16,853 bases of DNA. Origin: Bacteroidales bacterium UBA1392 (GTDB taxonomy: Bacteria; Bacteroidota; Bacteroidia; Bacteroidales; UBA932). A model generated the notes under the pieces. The model saw nothing but the letters and a program-made list of their open reading frames with translations, was not told where the DNA came from and searched no databases. Each line of letters opens with the position of its first letter. Within the stretch, counting starts at the first letter, position 1. The stretch is from the NCBI GenBank assembly GCA_002305275.1, contig DBQO01000002.1, positions 1,922 to 18,774 of the forward strand. Reading direction: 5' to 3'. The translations under genes and the position numbers were made by a program. This document shows positions 7,773 to 15,791 of this stretch, in pieces.

Positions 7773-9158
7773 ATGGCAGCTTCAGACAAGATCATCGAGA
7801 TCCGTCATCTGAGCAAGTCCTTAGGTAATAAGAAGGTGCTGGATGATATAAGTATAAGTATACGTAAAGGAGAATTTGTAACGTTTCTCGGTCCTTCAGG
7901 TTGTGGTAAAACCACCACATTGAGGCTTATTGCCGGCTTTCTGGCTCCCGATGAGGGGCAAATTCTCTTCGAGGGAAAGGATATATCCGATCTCCCTCCA
8001 TACAAACGGCCATTCAATACGGTATTTCAGCGTTATGCTCTTTTCCCGCATCTGGATGTCTACGACAATATCGCATTTGGCCTGAAACTCAAAAAGACTC
8101 CTCGCGAAGAGATCAACAAAAGAGTACGCAGAGTACTCAAAATGGTGAGCATGACCGACTATGAGGATAGGGATGTGGATTCCCTCTCCGGCGGACAGCA
8201 GCAGAGGGTTGCCATTGCGCGTGCGCTGATCAACCAGCCGAAAGTGCTACTTCTGGACGAGCCTCTGGCAGCACTCGACCTCAAGATGCGCAAGGATATG
8301 CAGATAGAGCTCAAGGAGATGCATAAAAAGCTCGGAATTACCTTTATCTATGTTACCCACGACCAGGAAGAGGCACTTATTCTTTCCGATACGATTGTGG
8401 TAATGAATGAGGGTAAAATACAGCAGACCGGCACTCCTACCGATATCTACAATGAGCCTGAGAATGCATTTGTCGCCGACTTCATAGGGGAATCCAACAT
8501 TCTCAACGGCAAGATGTTTGCCGACCGCAAGGTAGGCTTTATCTACCACGATTTCGACTGTATTGATGAGGGTTTTGGTGAAAATGTCCCCGTGGATGTA
8601 GTGGTACGCCCTGAAGATATCTACATAATGAAGGCTACCGAGGGTGCGCAGTTTACCGGAGTGGTACAATCCTGCGCATTCCAGGGAGTCCACTATAAGA
8701 TGTTTGTCGAGACCGATACCGGTTATGAATTGATGGTACAGGACTATAACGCTTTTGAAGTGGGTTCTACCGTTGGTCTTGTCATAAGACCTGAGGATAT
8801 CCAGGTCATGCAAAAGGAGCGCTCAAGGAATACTTTTGAAGGAGAGATGGTGGATGAAAACCATGTGCGTTTCCTTGAGGGTGAATTTGAATGTCCCATC
8901 CAGCCGGGAGTTGAAAAGGGTCAGAAGGTGAAGGTAGAGGTGGAATTTGACAAGGTTGATCTCTATGACCACCAGGAAGAGGGAACTCTCTCCGGCTCTG
9001 TGCATTTTATGATCTATAAAGGAAATCACTACCATATCACGGTCTTAACCGATGAAGGTCATCATATCTGGGTAAATACCAATGACGTATGGGACAAAGG
9101 AGACCTGGTAGGTATTAATTTCCCTGCTAAACACATCAAGATAACCCCGTTGCAATGA
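7773..9158 (+). CDS. potA: Polyamine ABC transporter ATP-binding protein PotA
   Basis: This 461-residue ATPase would power import of spermidine/putrescine through PotBC. All ABC motifs are present: Walker A GPSGCGKTT (40-48), Q-loop Gln86, signature LSGGQ (138-142), Walker B VLLLDEP (158-164) and switch His196 in YVTHDQEEA. The C-terminal regulatory part is longer than in E. coli PotA (378 residues). It contains two VxRPEDI segments (277-283 and 337-343) and a third related ending, NFPAKHIKI (449-457), which suggests an extra OB/TOBE-type module. The start lies 3 bp after the preceding stop, and the stop overlaps the potB start by 4 bp (ATGA), so translation is probably coupled. The assignment to polyamines rather than another substrate rests mainly on the PotD partner encoded three genes on. 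Confidence 0.95.
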   Translation: MAASDKIIEIRHLSKSLGNKKVLDDISISIRKGEFVTFLGPSGCGKTTTLRLIAGFLAPDEGQILFEGKDISDLPPYKRPFNTVFQRYALFPHLDVYDNIAFGLKLKKTPREEINKRVRRVLKMVSMTDYEDRDVDSLSGGQQQRVAIARALINQPKVLLLDEPLAALDLKMRKDMQIELKEMHKKLGITFIYVTHDQEEALILSDTIVVMNEGKIQQTGTPTDIYNEPENAFVADFIGESNILNGKMFADRKVGFIYHDFDCIDEGFGENVPVDVVVRPEDIYIMKATEGAQFTGVVQSCAFQGVHYKMFVETDTGYELMVQDYNAFEVGSTVGLVIRPEDIQVMQKERSRNTFEGEMVDENHVRFLEGEFECPIQPGVEKGQKVKVEVEFDKVDLYDHQEEGTLSGSVHFMIYKGNHYHITVLTDEGHHIWVNTNDVWDKGDLVGINFPAKHIKITPLQ

Positions 9159-9922
9159 ATAAACGAAGCAGTTGGAGTCTGCCATATCTGATCTTTCTGG
9201 TCATTTTCGTGGTGCTTCCCCTGATTTTGGTGCTGGTATATGCCTTCCAGGATGCTCAGGGCCGATTTTCGTTTGTAAACATCACGAAGTTTTTCTCTGA
9301 TAAAGATGCTTTAAGCACCTTCGGTCTATCGCTGGAGATTGCCATTTTAAATACCCTGATCTGTCTTCTGCTGGGTTATCCCGCTGCCTGGATTCTTGCC
9401 AACAAGAAATATAATCGTAGCGCAGTCACGGTGGTGCTTTTTATACTACCCATGTGGATAAATGCCCTAATGAGAACTCTTGCGACTGCTGAGCTTTTTA
9501 ACGTTATAGGGGTAACATTGGGTAAGGGGACTTTGCTCTTCGGTATGGTCTACGACTACCTTCCATTTATGGTCTATCCTATATACAACATCCTTAGCAG
9601 GATAGACAATTCCTATGCAGAAGCGGCCGAGGACCTTGGGGCTACGCCATGGGAGGTGTTCTGGAAGGTTACCGTCCCACTTTCAATTCCTGGAGTAATC
9701 AGTGGAGTGATGATGGTATTCATGCCTACGGTATCCACCTTTGCCATATCAGAGTTCTTGACAAACAACAAGATTAAGCTCTTTGGTACCATTATTCAGG
9801 AAAACATCAACTCCTCAATGTGGAATTACGGTGCTGCACTTTCCTTGATAATGCTGGTGATCATCGGTATAACTACATTGTTTTCAAATGAACGCAAAAA
9901 TGCCGAGGGAGGGCTTGTATAG
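9155..9922 (+). CDS. potB: Polyamine ABC transporter permease PotB
   Basis: This 255-residue inner-membrane permease has about six hydrophobic segments, beginning with YLIFLVIFVVLPLILVLVYAF near residues 11-31. The EAA loop that docks onto the ATPase is clear: AEAAEDLGATPWEVFWKV, followed by a TVPLSIPGVISG stretch. It forms the membrane channel together with PotC. The gene overlaps potA by 4 bp and ends 3 bp before potC. The order potA-potB-potC-potD is the classical one, which supports naming this copy PotB. The length is slightly shorter than the E. coli protein (about 275-285 residues) with no sign of damage. Confidence 0.93.
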   Translation: MNKRSSWSLPYLIFLVIFVVLPLILVLVYAFQDAQGRFSFVNITKFFSDKDALSTFGLSLEIAILNTLICLLLGYPAAWILANKKYNRSAVTVVLFILPMWINALMRTLATAELFNVIGVTLGKGTLLFGMVYDYLPFMVYPIYNILSRIDNSYAEAAEDLGATPWEVFWKVTVPLSIPGVISGVMMVFMPTVSTFAISEFLTNNKIKLFGTIIQENINSSMWNYGAALSLIMLVIIGITTLFSNERKNAEGGLV

Positions 9923-9925
9923 GAT

Positions 9926-10729
9926 ATGAAGAAGTTTTTTGCTAAAACATATATATGGTTTCTCCTGATACTTCTCTATGCCCCCATCATTTTTATAATG
10001 ATCTTTTCCTTTTCCGAATCAAGGGTGTTGGGTAACTGGACGGGATTTTCCACCAATCTCTATACAAATCTCTTTTCGCCGCAGGCAGCCAGTGCCACAT
10101 CACTATTCAAGGCTATCTACAATACTTTGATAATAGCCCTGATATCGGCTTTCGTATCGATGATTCTGGGTGCCATCGCCGCCATAGGCATCTATAACCT
10201 GCGTAGCCGCAATAAGAGCATCATGCTATTTCTCAACAGTATTCCTATAATTAATCCGGATATTATTACCGGTGTGGCACTCTTTTTACTATTTGTCTTT
10301 CTGCACATTTCGCAGGGCTATACTACTGTTGTGCTGGCACACATTACCTTCTGTACCCCTTATGTGGTGCTGAGCGTGATGCCCCGACTGACTCAGATGA
10401 ATCCAAACCTCTATGAGGCGGCGCTCGATCTGGGGGCTACTCCCATCCAGGCGCTACGCAAGGTACTTGTACCTCTTTTGCGCCCCGGAATGATCTCCGG
10501 ATTCATACTTGCATTTACGATGTCGCTCGACGACTTTGTAGTTACATTCTTTACCAGAGGAACGATAGGACTTGAGACACTCTCTACCTACATCTACGCA
10601 GATGCGCGCAAGGGTGGTCTGACTCCTGAATTGCGTCCTCTGATGACCATAATTTTCTTAACTATCCTTATCCTTCTGGTGATATTCAATGTCAGGAAGG
10701 TTAAATCTGAAAAACAACTAGCAAAATGA
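9926..10729 (+). CDS. potC: Polyamine ABC transporter permease PotC
   Basis: This 267-residue protein is the second inner-membrane permease of the importer. It begins with a positively charged MKKFFAK followed by a strong hydrophobic segment (about 10-30), has about six membrane segments in total, and carries the EAA motif YEAALDLGATPIQALRKV followed by LVPLLRPGMISG. The TMSLDDFVVTFF segment that follows is characteristic of PotC-type permeases. The start is 3 bp after the potB stop and the stop overlaps the potD start by 4 bp (ATGA), so all four pot genes form one transcript. Length fits E. coli PotC (264 residues). Confidence 0.93.
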   Translation: MKKFFAKTYIWFLLILLYAPIIFIMIFSFSESRVLGNWTGFSTNLYTNLFSPQAASATSLFKAIYNTLIIALISAFVSMILGAIAAIGIYNLRSRNKSIMLFLNSIPIINPDIITGVALFLLFVFLHISQGYTTVVLAHITFCTPYVVLSVMPRLTQMNPNLYEAALDLGATPIQALRKVLVPLLRPGMISGFILAFTMSLDDFVVTFFTRGTIGLETLSTYIYADARKGGLTPELRPLMTIIFLTILILLVIFNVRKVKSEKQLAK

Positions 10730-12042
10730 AAAGACTTTTTACCCTTCTGGCAGCTTTGCTGCTCATTGTATCCTGCACAAGTGACAGGAGCAAGTATCTG
10801 AAAGTTTACAACTGGGGCGACTATATAGACGAGTCCCTTATCGGCGAGTTCGAGCAGTGGTATTACGAACAGACCGGTGAAGAGGTGAAAATCATCTATC
10901 AAACCTTCGACATCAATGAGACTATGCTCTCCAAGATCGAAAAGGGAGAGGAGGACTTCGACGTGGTATGTCCCTCGGATTATATTATTGAGCGCATGCT
11001 CCGCGAGGATATGCTTCTGCCCATTGACAGGGATTTCGGCGACACTCCCAACTATATCGATGACAATATTGCACCCTATATCCGCGAGTGCTTTGATAAG
11101 ATTGACGGCAGCGGTAAAAACGCCAATGACTACTCTGTGGGTTATATGTGGGGCACGGCAGGTATTTTATATAACAAAAAACACGTGGCGGAAGAAGATC
11201 TGGGTACCTGGGATATTATCCGGAACGCCAAATATGCCAATAAAATCTTCATAAAAGATGCACCCAGAGATGTGTATAGCTCAGTTTTGATTTATCTCAA
11301 ACGAGATGAGGTAAAAGAGGGCAAAATTACACTGGAAGAGTTGATGTATGATTCATCGGATGAATCGATTGCAGCTGTTGAAGGCTATATGAAAGAGGTT
11401 AAGACGCTCGTTGCGGGATGGGAAGCCGACTTCGGTAAGGACCAGATGACTCAGGAGCGCGGCTGGATCAATCTCACCTGGAGCGGGGATGCCGTATGGG
11501 CAATAGAGGAAGCGGAGCCGATGGGTGTCGAGCTGGATTATTATGTTCCGGATGAGGGTAGCAGCGTATGGTTTGATGGCTGGGTAATCCCAAAATATGC
11601 TAAAAATGTAAAGGCTGCAAAATACTTTATCAACTTCCTCTGCATGCCTGAAAATGCTGTGAGGAATATGGATGTTGCAGGTTATGTTTCAGCTATTGGT
11701 GGCGATTATGTACTTGAGGCAATTGAAGATGAAGAGTACGAACCATTGGATTTGAGGTACTTTTTCGGGCCCGAAGCCGATTCTGTACGTACTAATCCCG
11801 TGCTTTATCCTGATCAGACGGTTATTGACCGTTGCGCAATGTTGCACGACTGGGGTAATGAGACTCCCAAACTGATCTCGATGTGGAGTCGTGTCAAAGG
11901 CAACGAATCCAGCAATGTTGTTACGATAGTCATCATTGGTGCCTTTGTAGCCCTGCTGGTAGTATTTGCATTGCGCAGGAGCATATCAAAGTCACGTCGC
12001 GGGGCTGTTACCAAAAAAGGTAAAAAACCTGTTAAGAAGTAG
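10726..12042 (+). CDS. potD: Polyamine-binding lipoprotein PotD with C-terminal membrane anchor
   Basis: This 438-residue protein is the substrate-binding component of the importer. It starts with a lipoprotein signal, lipobox IVSC with Cys17, where E. coli PotD has a cleavable signal and is free in the periplasm. The binding-protein fold follows, starting with LKVYNWGDYIDESLI and including DVVCPSDY, GYMWGTAGILYNK, LTWSGDAVWA and WFDGWVIPK, all typical of PotD/PotF proteins. After the domain there is an extra membrane helix (about 397-416, within NVVTIVIIGAFVALLVVFAL) and a 22-residue tail with 11 Arg/Lys residues. By the positive-inside rule the tail would be cytoplasmic, leaving the binding domain tethered at both ends to the inner membrane. 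Length exceeds E. coli PotD (348 residues) because of these additions. Spermidine versus putrescine preference cannot be read from the sequence. Confidence 0.93.
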   Translation: MKRLFTLLAALLLIVSCTSDRSKYLKVYNWGDYIDESLIGEFEQWYYEQTGEEVKIIYQTFDINETMLSKIEKGEEDFDVVCPSDYIIERMLREDMLLPIDRDFGDTPNYIDDNIAPYIRECFDKIDGSGKNANDYSVGYMWGTAGILYNKKHVAEEDLGTWDIIRNAKYANKIFIKDAPRDVYSSVLIYLKRDEVKEGKITLEELMYDSSDESIAAVEGYMKEVKTLVAGWEADFGKDQMTQERGWINLTWSGDAVWAIEEAEPMGVELDYYVPDEGSSVWFDGWVIPKYAKNVKAAKYFINFLCMPENAVRNMDVAGYVSAIGGDYVLEAIEDEEYEPLDLRYFFGPEADSVRTNPVLYPDQTVIDRCAMLHDWGNETPKLISMWSRVKGNESSNVVTIVIIGAFVALLVVFALRRSISKSRRGAVTKKGKKPVKK

Positions 12043-12060
12043 ATTTACCGGTAAGAAAAA

Positions 12061-12092
12061 AGAAGAGGAATAACTTGCGTTATTCCTCTTCT
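12061..12092 (-). terminator. Hairpin terminator for tRNA-Val, possibly also for potD
   Basis: The arms AGAAGAGGAATAA (12061-12073) and TTATTCCTCTTCT (12080-12092) form a perfect 13-bp stem with a 6-base loop. On the minus strand the stem is followed at once by a T-run (complement of 12056-12060), which is a classical intrinsic terminator for the tRNA gene. On the plus strand it lies 18 bp after the potD stop but lacks a T-run, so it may end the pot transcript less efficiently or just protect its 3' end. Confidence 0.85.
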
Positions 12093-12094
12093 CG

Positions 12095-12169
12095 TGGGAG
12101 CAATAGGATTCGAACCTATGACCCTCTGCTTGTAAGGCAGATGCTCTAAACCAGCTGAGCTATGCTCCC
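12095..12169 (-). tRNA. tRNA-Val (anticodon UAC)
   Basis: The minus strand folds into a standard 75-nt tRNA. The acceptor stem GGGAGCA pairs with TGCTCCC and is followed by discriminator A. The D-arm stem is GCTC/GAGC with GG in the loop. The anticodon stem TCTGC/GCAGA encloses the loop CTTACAA, giving anticodon TAC, which decodes GUA and other valine codons. The T-arm has stem ATAGG/CCTAT and loop TTCGAAT. CCA is not encoded. It is convergent with potD, and a terminator hairpin separates the two. Confidence 0.97.
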
Positions 12170-12171
12170 TT

Positions 12172-12179
12172 TAGTTTTG
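12172..12179 (+). promoter_or_regulatory. Possible -7 box of the serine hydrolase gene
   Basis: TAGTTTTG matches TAnnTTTG on the plus strand, 42 bp before the ATG at 12222. There is no TTG or TTTG at the right distance upstream, where the tRNA gene lies, so this is weak. If real, the two divergent transcripts start inside each other's promoter. Confidence 0.3.
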
Positions 12180-12185
12180 GGATTG

Positions 12186-12216
12186 CAAATATAGATACTT
12201 TTTTAAAACCACCAAA
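12186..12216 (-). promoter_or_regulatory. Promoter of tRNA-Val
   Basis: On the minus strand a TTTG (-33 element, 12213-12216) and TATATTTG (-7 element, 12186-12193, exact match to TAnnTTTG) are separated by 19 bases, the expected Bacteroidota spacing. The start of transcription would fall near 12180, about ten bases before the mature tRNA 5' end at 12169. Confidence 0.8.
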
Positions 12217-12221
12217 ATAAA

Positions 12222-13337
12222 ATGAAGAAAATTGTGATTATTTCGATTCTGATCGCACTCCTTTCAGCCTGCAACGCGCCTAAGGCCAATATTGCAGAGC
12301 TGATTCAGATAACAGAGGCATTCCCTCAAGATGTTAAAACCGCAAAAATTCCGGTCTTCCAATATTGTATTTTCGAAGAGGATATTAGTCTTGGAGGGGT
12401 CATTCTTGCGGATAGTGTTTACAACTACACTCAACCTGCCAACGAATCCGCTATCTTTCAGGCGGCCTCCCTCAGTAAGCCTATATTTGCATACATTGTT
12501 ATGAAGATGGTGGATAGGGGAGAGATTGACCTCGATACTCCCATCTGCCGCTATACGGATATGGATCGGTTTGAGGATAAAGAGATGGCGGCTATTCTTA
12601 CCCCGAGGATGGTGCTCTCGCATACAACCGGATTACCCAACTGGGCAACCGGCCCCTCATCTGACGAATGGCCGACAAGTGTGATCAAATTCAAATATCC
12701 GGCAGACTCTTGTTTCTCCTACTCAGGAGAGGGCTTTGCTTATTTGCAGCGCGCTGTAGAGGCAATTTGTGGTACCTCGCTGGATGAAATTGCACGCAAA
12801 GAGGTATTTATCCCGCTGGAGATGAATTCCACCTCATACGGTTGGCTGCCGCAGTACGATAGCATAGCGCTTGACGGTTTCAACCGTGCTGCAGAAAATC
12901 GCGGTCAGGGGCGTCATCCACGTGAGAATAGTGCTTACACTCTGCGCACCAATGCTGCCGACTATTCACGCTTCCTCATAGCTCTTATGGATGGTGCCGG
13001 CCTAAGCGCAGCATCGCATACTGAAATCCTCAAGCCGCAGGTACACGCCATTCGCTATGCTGATAATCATCGTGACTGTGATTCAACAGTTTGGTGGTCT
13101 CTGGGAGTTGGTTCTCTCTATTCGGATACTGTCGCAGCTGAAAAAGGGGAGGCCCCACGCTACTACTGGCACTGGGGTGACAACGGTAACTTCAAGGCAC
13201 TCTTTCTCTTCCGTCCGGAAGATAAACGGGGGATAGTCTATTTCACCAATAGTGCAAATGGTCACGACGTAGTTACTTCCGTCACGCAAGCCACCTTCGG
13301 GGAAGTGCTACCTATCCAGGATTGGATTCAAAAATAG
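12222..13337 (+). CDS. Serine hydrolase, beta-lactamase/S12 family lipoprotein
   Basis: This 371-residue protein begins with a lipoprotein signal (MKKIVIISILIALLSAC, Cys17). It has the fold of class C beta-lactamases, D-Ala-D-Ala carboxypeptidases and related esterases. The nucleophile motif is SLSK (83-86, Ser83 catalytic, Lys86). The second motif is Tyr167-Ser168-Gly169 (SYSGEGF), where the Tyr is kept but the usual Asn at the third position is Gly. The third is His317-Trp318-Gly319 in WHWGDNGNF, the HxG equivalent of KTG. The segment LSHTTGLPNW (133-141) is also typical. Function could be peptidoglycan-peptide hydrolysis or an esterase; true beta-lactamase activity is not implied. It follows the tRNA-Val gene, in opposite orientation, and lies 173 bp before a GH20 gene, so an operon with it is possible but not certain. 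Confidence 0.88.
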   Translation: MKKIVIISILIALLSACNAPKANIAELIQITEAFPQDVKTAKIPVFQYCIFEEDISLGGVILADSVYNYTQPANESAIFQAASLSKPIFAYIVMKMVDRGEIDLDTPICRYTDMDRFEDKEMAAILTPRMVLSHTTGLPNWATGPSSDEWPTSVIKFKYPADSCFSYSGEGFAYLQRAVEAICGTSLDEIARKEVFIPLEMNSTSYGWLPQYDSIALDGFNRAAENRGQGRHPRENSAYTLRTNAADYSRFLIALMDGAGLSAASHTEILKPQVHAIRYADNHRDCDSTVWWSLGVGSLYSDTVAAEKGEAPRYYWHWGDNGNFKALFLFRPEDKRGIVYFTNSANGHDVVTSVTQATFGEVLPIQDWIQK

Positions 13338-13345
13338 GCGATTTA

Positions 13346-13425
13346 AGCTCTTTTGAGCTCTTTCGCTACTTCGTGTATCCTAGTTGAGTTTGAACGCGTT
13401 TAAAAGCGTTTAAATGCATTTAAAT
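13346..13425. repeat. Short 10-bp-period direct repeats between serine hydrolase and GH20 genes
   Basis: Three 10-mers follow one another: GCGTTTAAAA (13396-13405), GCGTTTAAAT (13406-13415), GCATTTAAAT (13416-13425). Just upstream are two more related to each other: AGCTCTTTTG (13346-13355) and AGCTCTTTCG (13356-13365). In the latter pair AGCTC and GAGCT can form a 5-bp stem with a TTTT loop, at best a weak terminator. A 10-bp period is one helical turn, so a regulatory binding site is possible. The remainder of this 173-bp gap shows nothing beyond a -7-like box. Confidence 0.6.
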
Positions 13426-13481
13426 TGGACATTACAACGATTAAGCGATTTTTTCTATAGGAAGAGGAATTACATCCGAAG

Positions 13482-13489
13482 TATATTTG
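13482..13489 (+). promoter_or_regulatory. Candidate -7 box for second GH20 gene
   Basis: TATATTTG matches TAnnTTTG exactly, 21 bp before the ATG at 13511, which would give a leader of about 15 bases. No TTG is present 19-21 bases upstream, so only half of the promoter is supported. Confidence 0.45.
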
Positions 13490-13510
13490 AGCTATTAAAA
13501 GCATTTCCAG

Positions 13511-15781
13511 ATGAAAACGATACAACTCTATTTGCTACCGATTGCATTTGTAGTCCTAATTCTTTCTTCCGGCTGTGCCAATAGTCAAAAAGGGAATGGA
13601 GACCCGGAAGAAATAATTCAATTAATTCCAATGCCAAACAAAGTAAAGGTAAGCCGGGGTTTTCTTGAGATTTCCTCGGGCTTCAAATTGAACTTTGCGG
13701 AGGTTACTACAGATATCGAAAACAATCTCATAAGTTATTTAGAATCAACTTCGTTAAATATTTCAGGGTCCGGGATTGCAACTCATTTGTCAGTTAAGCA
13801 TCCGTCAAGTTATTATTATTCGGACGAATATTATTCTTTGTCCGTCAATAAAGATGGGGTTAAAATAAATGCGGCATCGGAAGCAGGGCTATTTTATGCC
13901 ATTCAAACGCTTATACAACTTGTAGAGCAGAATCCGGATAAACTACCCTACATTGAAATAGAAGACAGCTCACGCTTTGCTTATCGAGGAATGCATATTG
14001 ACGTTTCACGCCATTTCTTTTCGCTCGATTTCCTAAAAAAACAGATAGATATGATGGCGCACTATAAGCTCAACCGGTTCCATTGGCATCTTACTGATGG
14101 ACCGGGTTGGCGTATCGAAATCAAACAATATCCTGCATTGACAAATATCGCCGCATGGCGTACACATTCGTTATGGAAAGAGTGGTGGGCTTCGGGACGA
14201 AAATACGCATACGAGGGTAATCCCAACACTTATGGTGGATATTATACGCAGGAAGAGGTGAGAGAGTTGGTAGAATATGCTGCTAAAAGACATATAACGA
14301 TTATTCCCGAAATAGAGATGCCCGGCCATTCCGAGGAAGTTCTGGCGGTCTATCCACAATTATCCTGTACAGAAAAGCCTTATACAAGCAGCGAATTTTG
14401 TATAGGTAATGAAGAGACCTTTGTTTTTCTGGAAAATGTGTTGGATGAGATTATGGAGATTTTTCCCTCTCCCTACATCCATGTCGGAGGCGATGAAGCG
14501 AGTAAAGAGCATTGGAAAAAGTGCCCCAAATGTCAGGAACGCATTAAAAAGGAGAATTTAAAGGATGAGGCTGAACTGCAAAGTTACCTTATAAGAAGAA
14601 TAGAGAAATATCTGCACTCGAAAGGCAGAGAGTTGATCGGTTGGGATGAAATCCTGGAAGGAGGATTGGAGAAAAGTACCATTGTAATGAATTGGCGCAA
14701 TGAAAAGATAGGAATTGAGGCGGCTCAAAGCGGACATAAGGTTATTATGACCCCGGGAAAATACACTTATTTCAACAGTTACCAAAGTTCTCCCGAAAAA
14801 GAGCCCGAAGCTATGGGCGGTTTCTTGCCCTTGGCAAAGGTATATTCATACAATCCTCTGCCCGATACTCTTTCTGCCAACTATATAGAGAATATTTGGG
14901 GCGTTCAGGGATGTCTGTGGACGGAGTATGTCCCTACCGAAGAGCATGCCGAGTATATGCTCTATCCGCGCATGTTAGCCCTTGCTGAAGTGGCCTGGAC
15001 AAATCCTGAAAACAAATCATGGGAGTCATTTAAATATCGTGTAAACCGATCTATCCCGATCTTGCAGCAAAAGGGTTATAATACCTTTACTTTGAGCAAA
15101 GAGCCTGAAATTTTAATGGAAAATGACTCTCTCAATAAAGCAATCGCTATCTCTTTATCTTCTGAAATCTGCCCTGTAGAGATAGGCTATACAACCGATG
15201 GTTCAGCAGTCACAAGTCGGTCGCAGCTATATGAAAGCCCGATTTTAGTAAAAGATTCGGCTATTCTTAAGACACAACTTTTTAGAGTTGGAACACCTTT
15301 AGGTGATGTTTTGGAAAAACGAATTGATTATCACAAAGCTATAGGGAAAAAGATAGAATATCTCAATCCATACAACAGATATTATCCTGCTAGTGGAGAA
15401 AATAGCCTTATTGACGGATTGCACGGCAGTTTTTCACATGGCGACGGCCATTGGCAAGGCTTTATCGGAGCACCCTTTGACGTGATTATTGATTTAGACG
15501 AAACAGACTCGCTTCGTCATGTGCGCATCAATTTCTTGCAAAATGCAAATGCCGAAATTTGGCTCCCAAAAGAGATCACAATTTCACTTTCCAACGACAG
15601 AAATGGGAATTTTGAACTGGTTGCTACTTTTAATAACAGCATTGCAAGCGATAAATCAGGCACATTCTTCAAATCCTTCGAATGGAACGGCTCCCAACAA
15701 GCCCGATTTATCCGCATCACCGCCACCATCAACCCAGCTGTACGAGGTTGGGTATTCGCCGATGAAATAGTAGTGTGGTAG
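13511..15781 (+). CDS. GH20 beta-hexosaminidase lipoprotein with C-terminal F5/8-type domain
   Basis: This 756-residue lipoprotein (lipobox LSSGC, Cys22) is a second GH20 enzyme, paralogous to the one at 4326-6554. Domains in order: GH20 N-terminal domain (about 35-150), catalytic barrel (about 155-500) with HWHLTDGPGWR near 191-201, EMPGHSEE near 269-276, the catalytic pair Asp328-Glu329 in HVGGDEAS, GWDEI (377-381) and LWTEY (469-473), a chitobiase-like C-terminal module (about 540-610) and an F5/8 type C (discoidin-like) sandwich to the end. Unlike the first copy, all canonical motif residues are kept, so it should cleave terminal beta-GlcNAc/GalNAc. The lipid anchor suggests a surface or periplasmic enzyme. 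Bases look more AT-rich than in the upstream genes, so separate acquisition is possible. No SusC/D partners are in the window. Confidence 0.93.
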   Translation: MKTIQLYLLPIAFVVLILSSGCANSQKGNGDPEEIIQLIPMPNKVKVSRGFLEISSGFKLNFAEVTTDIENNLISYLESTSLNISGSGIATHLSVKHPSSYYYSDEYYSLSVNKDGVKINAASEAGLFYAIQTLIQLVEQNPDKLPYIEIEDSSRFAYRGMHIDVSRHFFSLDFLKKQIDMMAHYKLNRFHWHLTDGPGWRIEIKQYPALTNIAAWRTHSLWKEWWASGRKYAYEGNPNTYGGYYTQEEVRELVEYAAKRHITIIPEIEMPGHSEEVLAVYPQLSCTEKPYTSSEFCIGNEETFVFLENVLDEIMEIFPSPYIHVGGDEASKEHWKKCPKCQERIKKENLKDEAELQSYLIRRIEKYLHSKGRELIGWDEILEGGLEKSTIVMNWRNEKIGIEAAQSGHKVIMTPGKYTYFNSYQSSPEKEPEAMGGFLPLAKVYSYNPLPDTLSANYIENIWGVQGCLWTEYVPTEEHAEYMLYPRMLALAEVAWTNPENKSWESFKYRVNRSIPILQQKGYNTFTLSKEPEILMENDSLNKAIAISLSSEICPVEIGYTTDGSAVTSRSQLYESPILVKDSAILKTQLFRVGTPLGDVLEKRIDYHKAIGKKIEYLNPYNRYYPASGENSLIDGLHGSFSHGDGHWQGFIGAPFDVIIDLDETDSLRHVRINFLQNANAEIWLPKEITISLSNDRNGNFELVATFNNSIASDKSGTFFKSFEWNGSQQARFIRITATINPAVRGWVFADEIVVW

Positions 15782-15791
15782 AATGAGCTGC

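Noticed and set aside
8247..8813. 188-codon open frame antisense to potA
   Set aside because: It lies wholly inside a clearly real gene on the other strand, and its translation has no recognisable motif or signal; it is a by-product of potA codon usage.
13346..13364. Rho-independent terminator after the serine hydrolase gene
   Set aside because: The stem is only 5 bp and is followed by CTTTC rather than a T-run.
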